Assembly: GCF_900141785.1 (NCBI RefSeq)
Contig: NZ_FQYP01000010.1
Coordinates: 62,001-126,000 of the forward strand
Length of the DNA stretch: 64,000 nucleotides
Reading direction: 5' to 3'
Origin: Aquimarina spongiae
GTDB taxonomy: Bacteria; Bacteroidota; Bacteroidia; Flavobacteriales; Flavobacteriaceae
In this document: positions 34,741-44,562 of the stretch, one piece after another
Layout: each line of letters starts with the position of its first letter
Numbering within the stretch: the first letter of the stretch is position 1
The notes under the pieces: generated by a model
Database searches by the model: none
What the model saw: the letters and a program-made list of their open reading frames with translations, nothing else
Told to the model about the DNA's origin: nothing
Position numbers and translations under genes: made by a program

Positions 34741-36042
34741 TTACACGATCTCCCCGTATAAATCAAAATCTTCGGCTTCATAAATTTTAACCGTAGCAAA
34801 CTCTCCTACCTTTAGATATTGTTTTGAAGCATCAATGAGCACTTCATTATCTACATCGGGTGAATCAAATTCTGTACGCCCTACAAAGTAATTTCCTTCT
34901 TTGCGATCTACTACAATCTTGAATTCTTGTCCTATCTTTTGTTGATTTAACTCCCAGGAAATCTGAGACTGAATTTCCATAATCTCGTTAGCTCTTTCCA
35001 TTTTCACTTCCTCCGGAACATCGTCTTCAAGCGAATAAGCATGGGTATTTTCTTCATGTGAATAGGTAAAACAACCCAGGCGTTCAAAACGCATTTCTTT
35101 CACCCAATCTCTTAAGGTTTCAAAATCCTCTTGGGTTTCTCCCGGATACCCTACGATAAGTGTTGTTCTTATAGCCATTTCTGGAACTGCTGTTCTAAAT
35201 TCTTGCAGTAGTTTGGTTGTTTTGGCTTTGGTAGTACCTCTACGCATGGATTTTAGTATCGGATCCGCAATATGCTGTAGCGGAATATCGATATAATTAC
35301 AAATCTTAGGTTCTCGCTTCATAACCTCAAGAACTTCCATCGGGAAACCAGTTGGAAAAGCATAATGCAAGCGAATCCATTCGATTCCCTCTACCTTAAC
35401 CAACGTTTTAAGTAGATCGGCTAACTTTCGTTCTTTATATAAATCCAAACCGTAATAGGTAAGATCTTGAGCGATCAAAATCAACTCTTTTACGCCATCC
35501 GCCGCTAGTTTTTCGGCCTCTACTACCAGATCCTCAATTGGAGTAGACTTATGCTTTCCTCTCATTAAAGGGATCGCACAAAAAGAACAAGGACGATCAC
35601 ATCCTTCTGCAATTTTGAGGTACGCATAGTTTTTTGGGGTTGTGGTAAGCCGCTCCCCTATCAACTCATGCTTGTAATCTGCACCAAGTGCTTTTAACAG
35701 GCCAGGCAATTCGGTAGTTCCGAAATATTGATCTACATCAGGAATTTCTTCTTCCAGATCTGGCTTGTACCTTTCTGAAAGACAACCAGTAACAAACACC
35801 TTATCAACAACTCCATCTTCTTTTTTCTGGACATACTGTAAAATCGTATTTACAGATTCTTCTTTAGCATTTGCAATAAAACCACAAGTATTGATGACCA
35901 CAATATTTCCTTCCTCCTCATGCACTACTTCTTTGTTGTTTGCCTTTAGTTGACCCATCAACACTTCGCTATCATACACATTCTTGCTACAACCAAGCGT
36001 TACAACATTGATCTTATTCTTTTTTAATGTCTTTGTTCTCAT
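34741..36042 (-). CDS. rimO: Ribosomal protein S12 methylthiotransferase RimO
   Basis: 433 residues, normal length. Radical-SAM enzyme that adds a methylthio group to an Asp of ribosomal protein S12. The N-terminal UPF0004 domain has Cys18 (VTLGCSKN), Cys53 (INTCGFI) and Cys87 (VTGCLSER) for the auxiliary 4Fe-4S cluster; the radical-SAM loop is GCDRPCSFC with Cys148, Cys152 and Cys155; a TRAM domain lies at the end (FVGRTEFDSPDVDNEVLID). It is alone here, whereas in related genomes it often follows ftsY directly, as I recall; about 12 kb separates them in this window. Confidence 0.97.
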   Translation of the reverse strand: MRTKTLKKNKINVVTLGCSKNVYDSEVLMGQLKANNKEVVHEEEGNIVVINTCGFIANAKEESVNTILQYVQKKEDGVVDKVFVTGCLSERYKPDLEEEIPDVDQYFGTTELPGLLKALGADYKHELIGERLTTTPKNYAYLKIAEGCDRPCSFCAIPLMRGKHKSTPIEDLVVEAEKLAADGVKELILIAQDLTYYGLDLYKERKLADLLKTLVKVEGIEWIRLHYAFPTGFPMEVLEVMKREPKICNYIDIPLQHIADPILKSMRRGTTKAKTTKLLQEFRTAVPEMAIRTTLIVGYPGETQEDFETLRDWVKEMRFERLGCFTYSHEENTHAYSLEDDVPEEVKMERANEIMEIQSQISWELNQQKIGQEFKIVVDRKEGNYFVGRTEFDSPDVDNEVLIDASKQYLKVGEFATVKIYEAEDFDLYGEIV

Positions 36043-36183
36043 ATCTTTCAGATAAAGGTGTGCAAAGATACAATGATTAAACCAAGTTTGGACACAAATT
36101 GGAATACAATATGTTAAAGATTGTTAGGCTAATTAAACCTTTTGTATATTAATGAGTCCAAATCTACAAACATAACTCCCCCT

Positions 36184-37278
36184 ATGAAAAAGGTCTATCT
36201 ATTATTTGCCTTGGTTGCTTTTGGCATGTTATCCTGTTCTGAAGATGATAATAGCAACGAGCTCCCACCAAGTTCTCCGGATTTAAGTCAAATGTATTTC
36301 CCTCCAGTTACTTCCCAGGAATGGGAAAAAGCTTCCATATCTGATTTGGGATGGAATGGAGATGAAGAACAGTCTTTGTATGACTTTTTAGAAAATAACA
36401 ACACCAAAGCTTTCATTATTTTGAAAAACGGAAGGATTGTTGTCGAAAAATACTTTAATGGTGGTTCTGCTTCTGAAAATTACCCCTGGTATTCTGCAGG
36501 AAAAACCTTAACTGCCACCCTCACCGGGATTGCTCAGCAAGAGGGGCTTTTACAAATTGATGAACCCTCTTCGTTATATCTGGGAAGTGGGTGGGCCAAT
36601 ATTACAGACACTCAAGAATCACAAATCAGCATCCGAAATCATTTGACCATGACTACTGGCTTGGATTATAATGTTGTGAACACCAATTGCACAGATGCAG
36701 ATTGCCTTACTTATTTGAATGAGGCAGGAACATTTTGGTACTATCACAACGCTGCATATACTTTGCTCACCGATATTGTTTCTTCGGCTGTAAATACGAG
36801 TTACAATAATTACTTTAATTCAAAAATAGGTAGTCCTATTGGTATGGATGGTACCTGGCTTCGATTAGGATATGCTCATGTATTTTACAGTACAGCAAGG
36901 AGCATGGCAAGATTTGGACTATTGAGCCTAAATGAAGGTAGCTGGGAGAATACCAACATTCTGACTGACACTCAATATTTTGAAGACATGACTTCAATAT
37001 CCCAAGACTTGAACGCTGCCTACGGTTATCTGTGGTGGCTTAACGGATCATCCAGCTACAGAGTCCCTGCTTCTGAAACTCAGTTCAACGGAGAACTTAT
37101 TCCCGATGCTCCACAAGACTTAATTGCAGGCTTGGGTAAAGATGACCAGAAACTCTATGTAGTCCCTAGTCAAAATCTAGTTATTGTTCGTTTGGGCGAC
37201 AATGCAGGCGCATCATTTCTTGGCCCATCCAGCTTTGATAATGAACTATGGCAAAAAATTAACTTACTAATAAACTAG
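36184..37278 (+). CDS. Serine hydrolase lipoprotein (beta-lactamase/class C-like)
   Basis: 364 residues from the ATG at 36184 (the frame opens at a TTG 14 codons earlier). Signal peptide with lipobox MLSC at Cys18 and SEDDNSNE after it. The penicillin-binding fold has the nucleophile motif Ser104-Ala-Gly-Lys107 (YSAGKTLT), the second motif Tyr187-His-Asn189 in WYYHNA, and the probable third motif in LIAGLGKDDQK. It probably acts on small esters or peptides at the outer membrane; a true beta-lactamase role is not shown. Divergent from rimO, convergent with the TonB receptor gene. Confidence 0.9.
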   Translation: MKKVYLLFALVAFGMLSCSEDDNSNELPPSSPDLSQMYFPPVTSQEWEKASISDLGWNGDEEQSLYDFLENNNTKAFIILKNGRIVVEKYFNGGSASENYPWYSAGKTLTATLTGIAQQEGLLQIDEPSSLYLGSGWANITDTQESQISIRNHLTMTTGLDYNVVNTNCTDADCLTYLNEAGTFWYYHNAAYTLLTDIVSSAVNTSYNNYFNSKIGSPIGMDGTWLRLGYAHVFYSTARSMARFGLLSLNEGSWENTNILTDTQYFEDMTSISQDLNAAYGYLWWLNGSSSYRVPASETQFNGELIPDAPQDLIAGLGKDDQKLYVVPSQNLVIVRLGDNAGASFLGPSSFDNELWQKINLLIN

Positions 37279-37279
37279 A

Positions 37280-39841
37280 TCAAAAAGATATGCGAAACAC
37301 CGCATTTGGAGTTAATCGCAAAGCGCTTTTTGTCATTTCCAACGGAATGTTTTGATCATTCAGCCTGTAGTAGTTTCCAATAACGTTTCGGTTGTTTGTT
37401 AAGTTCCATATGGAAGCACCTGCATGAGCTTTAATATTCTTAGTTAACTGAAAATCATATATGGCAGATATATCAAAACGAAAGTAGTTTTTAAGGCGAT
37501 CAGCATTAGCTTCTCCAAAATCAATATTTCCATCCAAAACCGGATCTGCTGTCAAAGGTTGAGTAGTTGGCAAACCAGAGTTCCAGTTGATCCCTGCCGA
37601 CAACTTAAACCCTCTTAAAGTATAAGAACTACCAAAGGTAATTGCATGAGTAATATCAGTGTTATTAGGAAAATTAGTATCTTCAAAAGTATTGAAGGTA
37701 TAATTATTATCTGCAAAACTATAACTTAACCAAGTGCTTATATTTTCAAAACGCTTATTAACCAGTACATCCAATCCACTTACGGCATAATCCCCTATTC
37801 CTCTTTGAAACTCGAATTTATTTTGAAATCCCTGACTTCTCGCTGTGATATCATTAACTTTTTTGTAATACGTTTCTCCGGCAATCAACCATCCTTTTTT
37901 ATTATACTGTAGGCCAATAGAAACTTGATTACTGGTTACAATAGGAATTTCTTCTTCATCACTTAAAAACCACCTCCTATTTTCTATCCCTAAAAAATCG
38001 TTCTGAAAATTGATGATTTGAGAACTTGTTTGGTGTTTCATTTCACCCAAAATCTCGAGACTCCAATATGAATTTAGTTTTTGATTATAGCTTAATCTAG
38101 GTTCGATAATATGTTTATTAAATTTATCTATAAAACTATATCGAACTCCTAAATGTATAGTTTTAGATTTCTGTTGGGGTTTGTAAATTAATTCAGAGAA
38201 AACACCATGATTTCTAACCACCCTAACCTCCTGATCAACAAAAATAGGCGTATCAATATCATTCAAATTTGTAATTCCTGTTTCTACAAACTGATATCCG
38301 TTTAATAAGGATAAATTTTGATTTAGCTTGTATATAGTTTTAAGAGTAACACCAGTTTCAGAAACCACATTCTTTTGCAAAAATCTTTGGGTTTGTAGGA
38401 GGTTCACATTGGTTGCTTTTAACTCATAGTTTGTCTCATACAATTGAATTGACGATTCGAATTTATCACTCCACTTTCTATGATACCATATCCCAGCTGC
38501 GATACTGTTTTGGGATATATTACTCTGTCTCGAAGTCTCTATATTATTGATTGTAGCGTTTTCTGAAAACACTAAATCATTATTGATCAGCAAAAAATTG
38601 AGTCTTACCTTGTCATTTTCAGAAATATGATAATTCCATCTTAGATTTGTATCGTAAAAATCGAATTCAAAATCAGAATTCATCACATTTTGATCATTAT
38701 TATCCAATTCATTATCCTGTGCAATACGATCAAAATACCTAGAATAGGTTGGTGTTTCGTAGAGATTACTGATGGATTTTCTGGCGGAAATTTGTAACGA
38801 GGATTTCTTACTTGTAGGAATATCAATAAAGCCATCTACATTAATCAAGTTAGCTCCAAATCCAAAAGAAAGTGTGTCATTGATATTTTTCTGAGAATTC
38901 ATAACAATAGTACTAGATACTGCTCCGGAATGTTCTGGTGAAGTTCCATTCTTTAGCAAGGAAGCTTTTGCGGTAATATTGGGATTAAATACTGAAATCA
39001 AACCGAAAAAATGTCCAGACTGATACATTTTGATCCCATCCCATAAAATAAGGTTTTGATCATGAGTTCCTCCTCTTACATTAATGTTAGACACTGTTTC
39101 ATCTACACTTTGGACACCTGGCAAAGCCTGAATCGTTTGTAGAACATCTGCTTCTATTAGTCCTGGTAAGCTTCCAAAATTAGAATAATCAATTGTTAAC
39201 GCACCAGTATCGGTTTTCCCTATTCCTTTTGTTATATAATTTTTAAGAATAACTTCTTGCAGGTTAAATGTTTGAGGAGTCAAAAGTATCTCCTCGCAAT
39301 TTTCATCCTGTTTTTGATCAGGCGCAAAATTTAATGGTTGATATCCTATATGATTAATTAAGAAAACTACATTACTCGCACTTACTTCGATTTGAAAAAA
39401 GCCATTTTCGTTACTTATGGTAGATCGTGGTGTCCCTATAATTTCGGCTCCTTCTATTCCTTTTCCCGTCTCAATATCTCGTATTTGTCCGCAAATTGTA
39501 ATCAAAGATGTACGGTCTTTATTAACGGAAACAAACGTTTGATTAATAATTGTAAATGTAAGATTAGTATTTGCTTTTAAATAACTTAACGTTTCCTCAA
39601 AAGAAAGGTTTTCAGGAGGTGGTACCAAACGAACACCTTCAATAATTTCATTGGCAAAGGTAAATTTGTACTCAAATCTCTTTTCTAAGACAGTAAATAC
39701 AGTAGAGAGTGGTTCTGTATTACTATCCTCCTGACCACTGATTATAAAACTCCCTAAAAAAAACAATAGAACCCCAAGACAAAATATATTTGCAGTTTTA
39801 TTCCTTGGCCGTTTTGAGTGTAATTGTACCTTTTTTATCAA
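37280..39841 (-). CDS. STN-domain TonB-dependent receptor (FecA-like; TTG start)
   Basis: 853 residues. After a signal peptide (about 18-36) comes a secretin/TonB short N-terminal (STN) domain at about 40-98 (TVFTVLEKRFEYKFTFANEI; FEETLSYLKANTNLTFTI), then a CarboxypepD_reg domain at about 112-195, a plug at 215-320 (VNIRGGTHDQNLILWDGIKM) and the barrel. The STN domain is the part that contacts FecR across the membrane. No ATG exists near the start; a TTG at 39841, overlapping fecR by 44 bases, is the only sensible start and fits translational coupling. No SusD partner follows, so this is not a polysaccharide-type SusCD unit. Substrate unknown. Confidence 0.92.
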   Translation of the reverse strand: MIKKVQLHSKRPRNKTANIFCLGVLLFFLGSFIISGQEDSNTEPLSTVFTVLEKRFEYKFTFANEIIEGVRLVPPPENLSFEETLSYLKANTNLTFTIINQTFVSVNKDRTSLITICGQIRDIETGKGIEGAEIIGTPRSTISNENGFFQIEVSASNVVFLINHIGYQPLNFAPDQKQDENCEEILLTPQTFNLQEVILKNYITKGIGKTDTGALTIDYSNFGSLPGLIEADVLQTIQALPGVQSVDETVSNINVRGGTHDQNLILWDGIKMYQSGHFFGLISVFNPNITAKASLLKNGTSPEHSGAVSSTIVMNSQKNINDTLSFGFGANLINVDGFIDIPTSKKSSLQISARKSISNLYETPTYSRYFDRIAQDNELDNNDQNVMNSDFEFDFYDTNLRWNYHISENDKVRLNFLLINNDLVFSENATINNIETSRQSNISQNSIAAGIWYHRKWSDKFESSIQLYETNYELKATNVNLLQTQRFLQKNVVSETGVTLKTIYKLNQNLSLLNGYQFVETGITNLNDIDTPIFVDQEVRVVRNHGVFSELIYKPQQKSKTIHLGVRYSFIDKFNKHIIEPRLSYNQKLNSYWSLEILGEMKHQTSSQIINFQNDFLGIENRRWFLSDEEEIPIVTSNQVSIGLQYNKKGWLIAGETYYKKVNDITARSQGFQNKFEFQRGIGDYAVSGLDVLVNKRFENISTWLSYSFADNNYTFNTFEDTNFPNNTDITHAITFGSSYTLRGFKLSAGINWNSGLPTTQPLTADPVLDGNIDFGEANADRLKNYFRFDISAIYDFQLTKNIKAHAGASIWNLTNNRNVIGNYYRLNDQNIPLEMTKSALRLTPNAVFRISF

Positions 39842-40712
39842 TAGAATAGATTAAATCTAAAGGTAAAGTTATTGATTTTAAACCATCTTCTAAATCATTA
39901 TGGACAAAACCACCTGTAAATATTCGATTAACGTCAACATTTTCTAGAGAAAAGGTTACTTCGTATTGTCTTTCAAACTCTTTTAAAACCTCTTCAAAAG
40001 TAACACTATCAAAGACACTGATATTATTTGTCCAATCCGGGGATACTTCTTCAATTTCTTCAAACTTGGTTTTTCCTTTGATCATTGTAAAAGTACTACC
40101 AGCTCTAATGTTAAGGTCCAAATCTCCACTTTTTAGTCTAATCAAACCTTTATAACAAGTAACTTCCAGGTAACCCTCTCTATTTTTGATATTAAATTCG
40201 GTCCCTAGTACAGTAACAATTCCTGACGGTGTTACTACGTCAAACCTTTTTCCTTTTCCTACTTTAAAAAAAGCTTCACCCTCTAACTCTACCATCCGTT
40301 CTGCGCTCCATTTCCCTGGTTTGTAGGTAACAGACGATCCTGAATTCAACATTATGGAGGATCCATCAGGGAGTTCTATATTTTCTTTTTCGCCGATTTC
40401 AGTTTCCACGGTATTACTTCTCGACAAAAAGAAAACACTTCCTATACCAATAAATAACGCCAGGACAGCGGCGATATTCAAAACACGATCGTATCTGAAA
40501 TTTTTGAATTTCCTTTTTCTCTTTTCTGATTTTGCTTTTGACAGAAAAACATCTGCAGCAGGAATAGTTGTATGATCTGAAGCCTTAAATGATTTTGCTC
40601 CTTTCATTACTCTGACATGAGAGTCATAATCATCCAACTCCTTAAAAGCCTGAAGCTCTTCTGGTGTTAATTCATCTGCCAACCACTTTTTAATAAGATA
40701 CTCTCTATCCAT
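39798..40712 (-). CDS. FecR-type anti-sigma factor
   Basis: 304 residues. Cytoplasmic N-terminal region (about 1-80), one membrane helix at about 84-102 (NIAAVLALFIGIGSVFFL), then the FecR domain at about 110-205 (NIELPDGSSIMLNSGSSVTY; FDVVTPSGIVTVLGTEFNIK) and the DUF4974 domain at about 235-304 (EVLKEFERQYEVTFSLE) that contacts the receptor STN domain. It holds the ECF sigma factor inactive until the receptor is loaded. It overlaps the receptor gene by 44 bases and follows the sigma gene by 66. Confidence 0.95.
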   Translation of the reverse strand: MDREYLIKKWLADELTPEELQAFKELDDYDSHVRVMKGAKSFKASDHTTIPAADVFLSKAKSEKRKRKFKNFRYDRVLNIAAVLALFIGIGSVFFLSRSNTVETEIGEKENIELPDGSSIMLNSGSSVTYKPGKWSAERMVELEGEAFFKVGKGKRFDVVTPSGIVTVLGTEFNIKNREGYLEVTCYKGLIRLKSGDLDLNIRAGSTFTMIKGKTKFEEIEEVSPDWTNNISVFDSVTFEEVLKEFERQYEVTFSLENVDVNRIFTGGFVHNDLEDGLKSITLPLDLIYSIDKKGTITLKTAKE

Positions 40713-40778
40713 ATCAAAATCTCTTTCTTTTTATAATATAACAACTAAGTTCTTGATTTCCCTTTCATTACACTCAAA

Positions 40779-41297
40779 TTATTGAAAACCATCAAGACTT
40801 GCTTTCAATTTTTTGTACGCAACATAAATTCTATTTTCAATTGCTTTCCGAGTAGTTCCTTGCATTTCAGCAATCTCTGACTGTGTTTTACCTTCTACTT
40901 TATTCAACAAAAAAGCAACTCGTTGATCCTCAGTAAGAGTACCTAAAGCTTTCTGATAATTTTGAAGAAATTGTTCCTGTTCTAAAATAAATTCCGGCGA
41001 CTCATTAGTGTACTCTTTAGGTTTTATATGTCTATACTTCAATACTACTTTTTGATGCTTAACAGCATTAAGCATACTATTATTTGCCACCGTGAATAAA
41101 AAACTTTTCGCTTTTTCGGGAGTAACCTCTTTACACTTATCTAATAGTTTCAAAAATGCATCCTGCATCTTATCTTCCGGAGAAAATGTTTCTCCAAATT
41201 TATAATAAAGAAAATCGAATAAATCCTTAGAATATTTTTTATAAATATCCGAAAACACCGAATCATCACAAACATTTTCAAATAGTTGTTTTTGCAT
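40779..41297 (-). CDS. ECF-type RNA polymerase sigma-70 factor
   Basis: 172 residues. Region 2 at about 18-90 (IYKKYSKDLFDFLYYKFG, then PEDKMQDAFLKLLDK) binds the -10-type element and core polymerase; region 4 at about 115-168 (LTEDQRVAFLLNKVEGKTQS, then AEMQGTTRKAIENRI) binds the -35-type element. Bacteroidota ECF factors of this kind switch on the adjacent FecR and receptor genes in response to substrate. First gene of a three-gene cell-surface signalling unit; divergent from the repeat lipoprotein with 123 bases between. Confidence 0.96.
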   Translation of the reverse strand: MQKQLFENVCDDSVFSDIYKKYSKDLFDFLYYKFGETFSPEDKMQDAFLKLLDKCKEVTPEKAKSFLFTVANNSMLNAVKHQKVVLKYRHIKPKEYTNESPEFILEQEQFLQNYQKALGTLTEDQRVAFLLNKVEGKTQSEIAEMQGTTRKAIENRIYVAYKKLKASLDGFQ

Positions 41298-41420
41298 AAT
41301 TAGGGGTAAATCGTTTTCCTAAAAATAAAAAATCTAAACGTAAAAGTAAAAAAAAACAAAAACTGAAAGGGATTTCGAAAAGTAAGTTGTTATATAAATG
41401 TAACGCTTTAAAACTAGCGC

Positions 41421-42473
41421 ATGACAACTAAAGCCAAAACCATTTTACTTTTTTTGCCCTCAATTGTATTTACAATACTCGTTTCTTGCAGGAATGAGTC
41501 TGATTTGTTGGTAGAAGCTAACCCTAATCAAATTATAGAAGCAAATTCTAAAGTTGCTGATTTAATGTCTAAAGTTAGTGCTAACGACGGATCAATTGAT
41601 AATATAATTGACAATTCTACCTGCTTTACCGTAAAATTGCCCCTTACCGTAATTGCTAATGGCTCCGAACAGATCATTAACTCTGAGGAAGATTTTCAGA
41701 TCATTGAAGATATTTTCTCAGGGTCAAGTGATGATACGGATACCTTGGAAATCATTTATCCGATTACCATTATTTTTAGCGATTATACAGAACAAGTAAT
41801 TACCAATAATTCGGAATTAGAATCTGTAACAACCACCTGTACTTCAGATGATACCAATATCGAATGTGTTGATTTTAAATATCCTTTTGAGATCTCCTAT
41901 TTTGATTCAGAAAATGAAATTGCCCAAATATTGACTATGAATAATGACCGAGAATTGTTTGGATTTCTAGAAGATCTGAAAGAAGGAGATGTAGCTAACA
42001 TTAGCTTTCCGATTACTATTGTGTTTACCAATGATACTGAAATAACTATTGACGGAACTGATGAATTAGAAGAGGTAATTGAAGACTCTTTGGAAGATTG
42101 TGATGAAGACGATAGCACTATCGATGATTTCAGCACGACTATTACTCAAGGCACTTGGGAAGTTCAAAAATACAAAGACAATGAGAGTAACGAAACTCAA
42201 AACTATAAAGACTTTGTCTTCACCTTTTTAGCAGATGGTTCGATTTCTATAGAAGATTCATCAACAGGTGAAGTATTTGACGGAACCTGGTCGGTGGTTA
42301 CTCGTGCTGATGGTGGGCTTAATGCTATATTAGATTTTGGCAGTACTCCTCCACTCGACAAGTTGGGTAATAACTGGAATGTAAAAAAGGTACAAGATAC
42401 ACGAATTATGCTGGACGAACGAACAGGACCAGGAGTTAGTAAAGATGAATTGTTTTTTCAACAAATAAGATAA
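41421..42473 (+). CDS. Lipoprotein with four internal repeats and a lipocalin-like C-terminus
   Basis: 350 residues. Lipobox ILVSC (Cys23) followed by RNESD. Four diverged repeats of about 35-40 residues start near 68, 109, 149 and 192; they share hydrophobic-YP(I/F)-x-I-x-(F/Y) followed by T/SE-x-x-I and a D/N-EL helix (LPLTVIANGSEQI; YPITIIFSDYTEQVI; YPFEISYFDSENEI; FPITIVFTNDTEITI). From about 243 the GTWEVQKYKDNES region and the strands ending LLDER-like resemble the lipocalin-like proteins common in flavobacteria. It is divergent from the ECF sigma gene and could be under the same control. No function known. Confidence 0.72.
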   Translation: MTTKAKTILLFLPSIVFTILVSCRNESDLLVEANPNQIIEANSKVADLMSKVSANDGSIDNIIDNSTCFTVKLPLTVIANGSEQIINSEEDFQIIEDIFSGSSDDTDTLEIIYPITIIFSDYTEQVITNNSELESVTTTCTSDDTNIECVDFKYPFEISYFDSENEIAQILTMNNDRELFGFLEDLKEGDVANISFPITIVFTNDTEITIDGTDELEEVIEDSLEDCDEDDSTIDDFSTTITQGTWEVQKYKDNESNETQNYKDFVFTFLADGSISIEDSSTGEVFDGTWSVVTRADGGLNAILDFGSTPPLDKLGNNWNVKKVQDTRIMLDERTGPGVSKDELFFQQIR

Positions 42474-42821
42474 TCAGAATACGAATGAATTGGTAGACTA
42501 CCAGGACATAATAATCAAAAAAGATAATCTCAAAAAATAGAATTCTTATTTATGAAACCTTTGCAGTAATATGTTACATAATACTTTCATCATGGCACCA
42601 TTTTTTTTTTGAGTTTGAAAAAAGGGGGTAAGGTGCAAGAAAGTGAAATACTGATTTGTGTGTGAAGCATGGTTTACATAAATCTCTAAAAATAAATAGA
42701 TATTTTTTTCATACGTAATATCATCCTGTTTGGGATTGGAGATCTAATTTTAATTTTTTGAGAGTACAAAGGGGATAATTGATATCCCCTTTATAAATAT
42801 TTATTGAAAATGTACTTTGGC
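42474..42821. other. Intergenic region with one weak terminator hairpin
   Basis: 348 AT-rich bases between convergent genes. The only clear element is AAAGGGGATA-ATTGA-TATCCCCTTT at 42768-42792, a 10-bp perfect stem with a short T-run; it is a plausible bidirectional terminator, better placed for the amidase (ends at 42822) than for the lipoprotein. A run of ten T lies near 42601. No gene seen. Confidence 0.55.
42768..42792 (-). terminator. Probable terminator of the amidase gene
   Basis: Perfect 10-bp stem AAAGGGGATA/TATCCCCTTT with a 5-base loop; the T-run is short (TTT), so it is less certain than others in the window. Confidence 0.6.
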
Positions 42822-44495
42822 TTATTCTACATAATTTGACGGCATTTTTCTCTCTTTAGAAACTTGCTCATACCCATATCCAAACTGAAGCAATGGGCCT
42901 TCAGAAAATTCTTTGGCTATAAAAGTAAGTCCTTTTGGCTCTCCTTTTTCAGAATACCCCATAGGAACGGTTAATGCTGGATATTTTGCAACAGCAGCAT
43001 ATCCTGCATGGTAATTATTAATAGATAGTACGGCATCCAGTTGATGTTTATCTATATGCACATCAAAATAAGCTCGTGCCGTCTTTTTAAGATTTGCTTT
43101 GATCTCTTCTAACTCTTCTGCTGTAGTTGGATCCTGCATAATACCTTCAAACAATTGCTGTCCATAAGGAATTCTGATTATAGAATCTTCTCTGTTAAAT
43201 GCAATAGCATCTTCAATATTTTTAATAGTTACCTGATCTCCTGTATTTTGACTGATATACTTAGGCAAGTCATTTTTCATATCAATATTCAGAATACTCA
43301 AAAAACCCGGTAACGGAGTTTGTTCTGGTTCTAACACCACAATCTCACTACCTGCTTTTTTCAGTTTTTCTACAGCGATGTTATAGATAGAGTCCTCCAA
43401 TAATCCTTTTATCACTCCAAAGCGCTTTCCTTTTATCGTTGCATTCTTAAGCTGATCAACAAAAGTGGCCTCTACGGCTACAGAAGCTTCATCTTGATCA
43501 TCTTTCCCTAGCAAGGCATCAAAAAGAATGGCATTATCGATTACGTTTTTTGTCATAGGCCCAGGGGTGTCCAAAGTACTGGAAATAGGAACTATTCCCG
43601 ATCTACTCAATACCCCAATCGTAGGTTTTAGTCCCACTACCGAATTTTGACTTGAAGGCGACAAGATAGACCCACTAGTCTCTGTCCCTACAGCGGCGAC
43701 ACAATAGTTTGCCGCTACGGTAACTCCACTACCAGAACTAGACCCTCCGGATTCAAAAACCATTCTACCATAAGGATTCATGGTTTGCCCTCCTACTGCA
43801 CTATAGCCAACTGGACATCCAGAACACATAAAATATGCCCATTCACTTAGATTAGCTTTCCCCAAAATTAACGCTTTTTGGTCCAATAACCTTTTGGTAA
43901 TAAAAGCATCACCCGTTGTATTATTTTGCAAAGCAACAGCCCCTGCTGTAGTAATCATTCCTTCGGTATTGATATTATCCTTCAGTAATATCGGCATACC
44001 ATGTACAGAATGAATATCGATAGTCGATTTATCTACTTGATCCAAAGTCCTGGCTTGTGCTACCACCTGAGAATTAAGTAAGATTACCCCATTAAGAGAC
44101 AAGTTATTATCACTTTCGTATTTACGTATTCTATAGATATAAAACAAGGTTAGATCTTCATAGGTAAGTGTACCGTCGATTATGCTTTGTTGTAATGTTG
44201 GAATGTCTTTTTCCAGAATTACATCCTTCAATGCATTATATTTTTCTGGAGTAAAGTAATCCAGTTCCTGTTCAACTCCTTTCCAAATATTATTTTTATC
44301 GTATACTTTGGAGTTGACCAATTTCAAATGCATCCGTTCCTGTTCTAACTCAAGAGTCTTTGCTAGATCTGCTGTTTCATCGTAAGATTGCCAGGTTACC
44401 GGAGGTTGCTTTTCGACAACAGGCTTAGTTTCTTTTTGTTGTTTACATGCTAAAAAACTAAAAAATACAATTAATAGAAGACCAATCTTTTTCAT
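42822..44495 (-). CDS. Lipoprotein amidase (amidase signature family)
   Basis: 557 residues. Lipobox SFLAC (Cys17) followed by KQQKE. The amidase signature domain runs from about 115 to 540: catalytic Lys172 in PILLKDNIN, cis-Ser in FESGGSSSGSG (about 247-257), nucleophile Ser276 in GTETSGSI. It hydrolyses amide bonds; relatives act on peptides, amides of aryl or short-chain acids, or glutamyl-tRNA, and the lipobox here rules out the last. It stands alone on the minus strand. The substrate is not given by the neighbours. Confidence 0.93.
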   Translation of the reverse strand: MKKIGLLLIVFFSFLACKQQKETKPVVEKQPPVTWQSYDETADLAKTLELEQERMHLKLVNSKVYDKNNIWKGVEQELDYFTPEKYNALKDVILEKDIPTLQQSIIDGTLTYEDLTLFYIYRIRKYESDNNLSLNGVILLNSQVVAQARTLDQVDKSTIDIHSVHGMPILLKDNINTEGMITTAGAVALQNNTTGDAFITKRLLDQKALILGKANLSEWAYFMCSGCPVGYSAVGGQTMNPYGRMVFESGGSSSGSGVTVAANYCVAAVGTETSGSILSPSSQNSVVGLKPTIGVLSRSGIVPISSTLDTPGPMTKNVIDNAILFDALLGKDDQDEASVAVEATFVDQLKNATIKGKRFGVIKGLLEDSIYNIAVEKLKKAGSEIVVLEPEQTPLPGFLSILNIDMKNDLPKYISQNTGDQVTIKNIEDAIAFNREDSIIRIPYGQQLFEGIMQDPTTAEELEEIKANLKKTARAYFDVHIDKHQLDAVLSINNYHAGYAAVAKYPALTVPMGYSEKGEPKGLTFIAKEFSEGPLLQFGYGYEQVSKERKMPSNYVE

Positions 44496-44562
44496 TATTC
44501 GAGAGTTTATGCTTTTTGTGTTTACCTTATGGTTTTTAAAAATAGGCGTTTACAAAAAGTAA

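Noticed and set aside
36184-42473. A polysaccharide utilisation locus
   Set aside because: There is a TonB receptor with sigma/FecR, but no SusD-like protein, glycoside hydrolase or polysaccharide lyase.
42590-42620. Poly-T run near 42601 as a terminator
   Set aside because: No hairpin precedes it on the plus strand.
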